Shown: positions 57,911 to 64,000 of the stretch, piece by piece
Numbering within the stretch: the stretch's first letter is position 1
How the letters are laid out: every line of letters begins with the position of its first letter
NCBI GenBank assembly: GCA_001557505.1
Contig: LSAX01000010.1
Location: 1,426,001 to 1,490,000, forward strand
Origin: Reticulascus tulasneorum
Lineage: Eukaryota > Ascomycota > Sordariomycetes > Glomerellales > Reticulascaceae
DNA: 64,000 bases
Direction of reading: 5' to 3'
Made by a program: the position numbers and the translations under genes
The notes under the pieces: generated by a model
Told to the model about the DNA's origin: nothing
Databases searched by the model: none
What the model saw: the letters and a program-made list of their open reading frames with translations, nothing else

Positions 57911-60900
57911 AGTCGCCAGAACAGGAATAGAGACCTGAGTGATGGCGGGAAGCTGGAGATTGCCAGAGGCACAGATCATATATACCTGGGAGTTGCATTC
58001 TTTTGGCGTTTCGATTTCAAGCATGGGTTTGGAACATCGGAAAATGGTCGAGGTTTAGGGAAACTTCTAGATTGCCTTTGGAGTTTATCAAGCAGCCGTT
58101 GAAGGTTAAAAATGCTTGCCTTTCTAAGTCATTCTGAAGTGGAAAATAAGCGCATCCGTGAGTTCCTGGCAAAGCTGGCCGAGTAATCCTTCACGCTTGA
58201 TACTTTACACAAAAATCCCCGGGTTTAAGGAAGTTGACTTCTTTCGTGGGTCATACATCATGGGCAGACGTTGCACTATTGGGTAGTTCTTGGCGGAAGG
58301 GATATGGCGCTGGAATGTCATTCTCTCAGGGCTGAATCCAGGGGCCAGAAGCAAAGCTGCGGGGTTGCGGGATTGACGCTTTGAAGAGGGGACAAGCACA
58401 CTAATAATTGCAGCCTGTTGTGCGCACTCTCAGAGGAGACCAAAGGCAGACACTTGGGCACACTTCAAGCACAGGGAGAGCGGCACGAACCTAGCTTCCG
58501 TAGAGGACATGAGCCACAAAAATTACGAAGGAATTTTGTTTCAGAGATATTGAATGACTGCCGTAAAGAGGCGAACTAGGAAGCCTAACAAAACCAGAAC
58601 CTATTTTGCTGGGGCTGATTCCTCGGTTCTCGACGGACCACTGCATGAACTGCTGTACCAGCTGGCTGAGGCTCCCGCATTCAATTCTACGAAGCCTCCA
58701 GTGGGGGGCCTGAAAGTGGGGTGGTCCCTTCCTTGGTATGTAGGTGGTTAGGGGATGACCGTGGGCATGAGAGACTCCATGGACGACAGCTTAGGTAGTA
58801 CCATGATCCGCTGGTTGCCGTCGCATATTACTGAGGTTTCCTACCTAAGTATGCGCGGGGTTGAGGAGGGGGAGGCCGTATTTGTCAGGTGTCATGCTGC
58901 GGACGGCCACCTTTTTGCAGCTCAGTCACTGGAGAGGGAGGCTACCTTATCAATCGTAGATTTTATTAGCCAGAGTATGTACCCGGCCCATCAACCGGCT
59001 ACGGTGGCAGTCCAGTCGGGTTGAGTTAGAGGGGACCTCATACTGAATTGGGCTTCTATTGTGCGAGGTTGTCAGGTAGCCGTGCTGCTCCACCGCCATG
59101 TTTCTCCCGGATTCTGTAGTCCTGCACATCTGATCGTGAAAGCCACACCAATAATGAATGGTGCAAAGCTGGTCTCCAGACCCGCCAAGGCTGAGTTCAC
59201 AAGATAGCGGCCTTGCAAGCGCTGGGCATTGGGTGATTGGCTGTGGTTGTTGGGTGATAGGCTGGGCTGGCGCATTGTGCCTCATTACTGACTGCACAGC
59301 CCTGGACACATTACTGGATTCGGGATGGATGCAGTCACTGTGCAACTTGATCGGGAGTCCGGCCTTCAACGCCATGATTCAAAGAAATTTTACCAGGATG
59401 CGGGAGCGGGAGGGAAACCATTGAAGGTGTGGCTACCGATCATATATAAATCTTTCGGTGGAGTCGTTGTTCTGGATAGCATCAGCCAGTTTTGGTTGAA
59501 CGGTACCAGGTTCGCCAGTCCGGTCTTCCCAACACCCCATTGTTACCACTCAACTAGTGGTTCGAGAAAGATACCTCTCAACTACCAGCTACACAATCAA
59601 TAAATCGAACACAGCAGCCAGGTTTCGCAAAGCATGAGCATCAATTCCAATGTCGTAGAGATTGGGTCAAACGCATCGACCAGTTCGAACCAGTAAGAAA
59701 CCACCCGCTGTAATAAGGCGAATTCCCATGGTAAATAGATGCTAATAAGAATAAAGAAACCCAGACACTTCCAGCCACGATCACGCTTTGGCCGGTTATG
59801 ATGCTACTCCGGCCACCTCTTGGCTGCGCGATTCATTCCTCGAGATAGTCAATCGATCTACCCGCATTGCAGCTGGCGGCCCAGCCACGGGCACCCATAT
59901 TCTCGGCATCGGCCAGCTAGAGCACCATCTCAATGTGGTTCCAACTATGAGAGGCCCTGCCGATGCTTTCCATATGTTCCAGCCAGATGGGACATATGCA
60001 GGCTGGCGTCCAAAGGTCGCTACGTGGCCGCTTGCACACCACGAACAGTCAAGCTACCGCTTTTGGGAATACTGAATTCCCGCTCCCTGATCAGTAAACG
60101 ACAACCTCGACTGGGGACCTACCTCACTGGGGTTGTTGTGGAGTATTCTTCATTGATGCGAAGATCCTGATCTACTCCAGGAATTGCAAAGAACAGGACT
60201 ACTATGTAACCAGGGGAGGCTAGCGGTGGTCGGGAGGAAGACTCTCTTTTTCTTTACTCTCCTTTGCCTCTTGATGATATGCCTCTCACCACCCGAGACG
60301 GAGTGGATTGGACCATGGGGAACAAAAATATTTGGTCGGCTTTCATGCAGCGGACGGAGGAAGGGATCGCTCTCTTACAATCATAACGTATTGCATGTCA
60401 CAGTTCGGGCTAAACACCCGGTGGTGCGTCTTTGAATTGTGGAAATGCCAGTCCGACGTCGCTTTGGCCACTTGTGCTGTGGAAAGTTGTGGCCACCTGT
60501 GAGATGCTGCTGGTAATGAGTTAGTGCATGATTTGGCGCAAACAAACGTGTGTGTGCGTGGCCAACAGCTGCCTGCGATGTACCTGGGCCATTATTTTAC
60601 TGCGAGCGTCAGTGTGGGCTCTGCCGGACGTCAGCAAGTGGAATGTGTTGGAAGCTTCCACTGGTTGGCCACGCCTAAAACCATAGAGCTTGGGCCTCTA
60701 TGAGCCCCTGCTAACTTGTCTTACTTAAGCGGGTATGCCACCGTAAAATAGTTAATCCGCGCCTTTCGGTGACCTCATTGGCCGGCCTACCACTTAGTAA
60801 CTGTTGAATGCCGCCTCTGGCCACAACTGCTTGCCTCCCGGAGCCTTCGTTTTGGACAGCTCCGACCTTCCAACCTTCCACCTCGACCTTTCCATCTCCA

Positions 60901-61071
60901 TCACAACATCCGAGGGACATAAGAAAAACCCTTCTCTCTTTCCCTCCCCCCTTCCGAATCTACGCAAAACATCCCAAGTCATTCACACCCTGCCTGCTGA
61001 CACCTCAGCTGGAGTTGAACCCGTTCTCATCACACCCTGCAAACAAACGTCCAACCAAGCAAACAGACAAG
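57911..61071. other. 3.2-kb intergenic edc3 / cdc48
   Basis: Gene-free by my reading: frames such as 58755-59024 and 59788-60075 (both plus, 89-95 codons) look weakly protein-like but lack a family match and have no partner exons. The last 300 bp is C/T-rich on the plus strand, as expected for a leader, with an inverted CCAAT at 60777-60781. Confidence 0.5.
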
Positions 61072-63840
<2,769 letters not shown>

Positions 63841-64000
63841 AGTGGCAGTCTTAAAACGACCACCTAATTAGGGACTCATACTTCGTCCGTTGTATTCTAT
63901 TTTCCTTGCTTCTGATACACTCTGCATATCGAGGCAAACGCACACAGATTGTGGATAGGATCAAGCTCATCCGTCCTTCCTGGCTGGGAAATTTGGGGAT

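Noticed and set aside
59788..60075. 95-codon plus-strand frame that looks weakly protein-like
   Set aside because: No family match, no adjacent exon with canonical splice sites, and an equally long frame in another phase.

Overview
The window is nuclear DNA from a filamentous ascomycete (Pezizomycotina, most likely a Sordariomycete; I cannot name the species). The evidence is short GT..AG introns (mostly 48-75 nt) with CTAAC/CTGAC-like branch sites, long intergenic spaces, and a gene set of recognisable fungal orthologues: Drs2, Ecl1, Syf2, Coq11, Yaf9, Mdm34, Ipk1, Fun26, a large-subunit secreted catalase, Pif1, Edc3 and Cdc48. There is also an NLR-like SesA/NACHT/WD40 protein of the kind seen in fungal heterokaryon-incompatibility families. 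Exon boundaries were worked out by hand; every multi-exon model adds up to a whole number of codons.

Layout. 1-3410 (+): 3' part of a Drs2-type phospholipid flippase. 3411-14955: sparse region containing one small zinc-binding Ecl1-family gene (6998-8182, -), flanked by a 3.6 kb and a 6.8 kb stretch with no supportable gene but with microsatellites and strand-skewed, CT/GA-rich DNA. 14956-19067 (-): three-exon NLR gene with an 11-unit WD40 array. 19068-22037: gene-free, with one strong short inverted repeat. 22038-24341 (-): secreted or membrane-anchored Kelch protein. 25461-27095 (-): unknown protein with a mitochondrial-looking N-terminus. 27547-34940: compact housekeeping block: syf2 (+), coq11 (-), yaf9 (+), an unknown open frame (+), mdm34 (-). 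34941-37231: gene-free, with a 326-bp pentanucleotide-based tandem repeat. 37232-40083: convergent ipk1 (+) and fun26 (-). 41176-43616 (-): six-exon secreted catalase interrupted by one in-frame TGA. 43617-49212: 5.6 kb with no supportable gene. 49213-51045 (+): unknown proline/glutamine-rich protein. 52101-54771 (+): pif1. 55607-57910 (+): edc3. 61072-63840 (+): cdc48 with five introns.

Functionally this is mainly a housekeeping segment: membrane lipid asymmetry, splicing, CoQ synthesis, chromatin reading, ER-mitochondria tethering, inositol phosphate synthesis, nucleoside transport, mtDNA helicase, mRNA decapping and protein segregation. Two accessory or defence-type loci are set in it: the NLR and the secreted catalase, the latter apparently broken in this assembly. 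The items most worth checking are the nonsense codon in the catalase, the NLR and its WD40 array, and a long unknown frame lying in phase with yaf9 behind two TAG codons.
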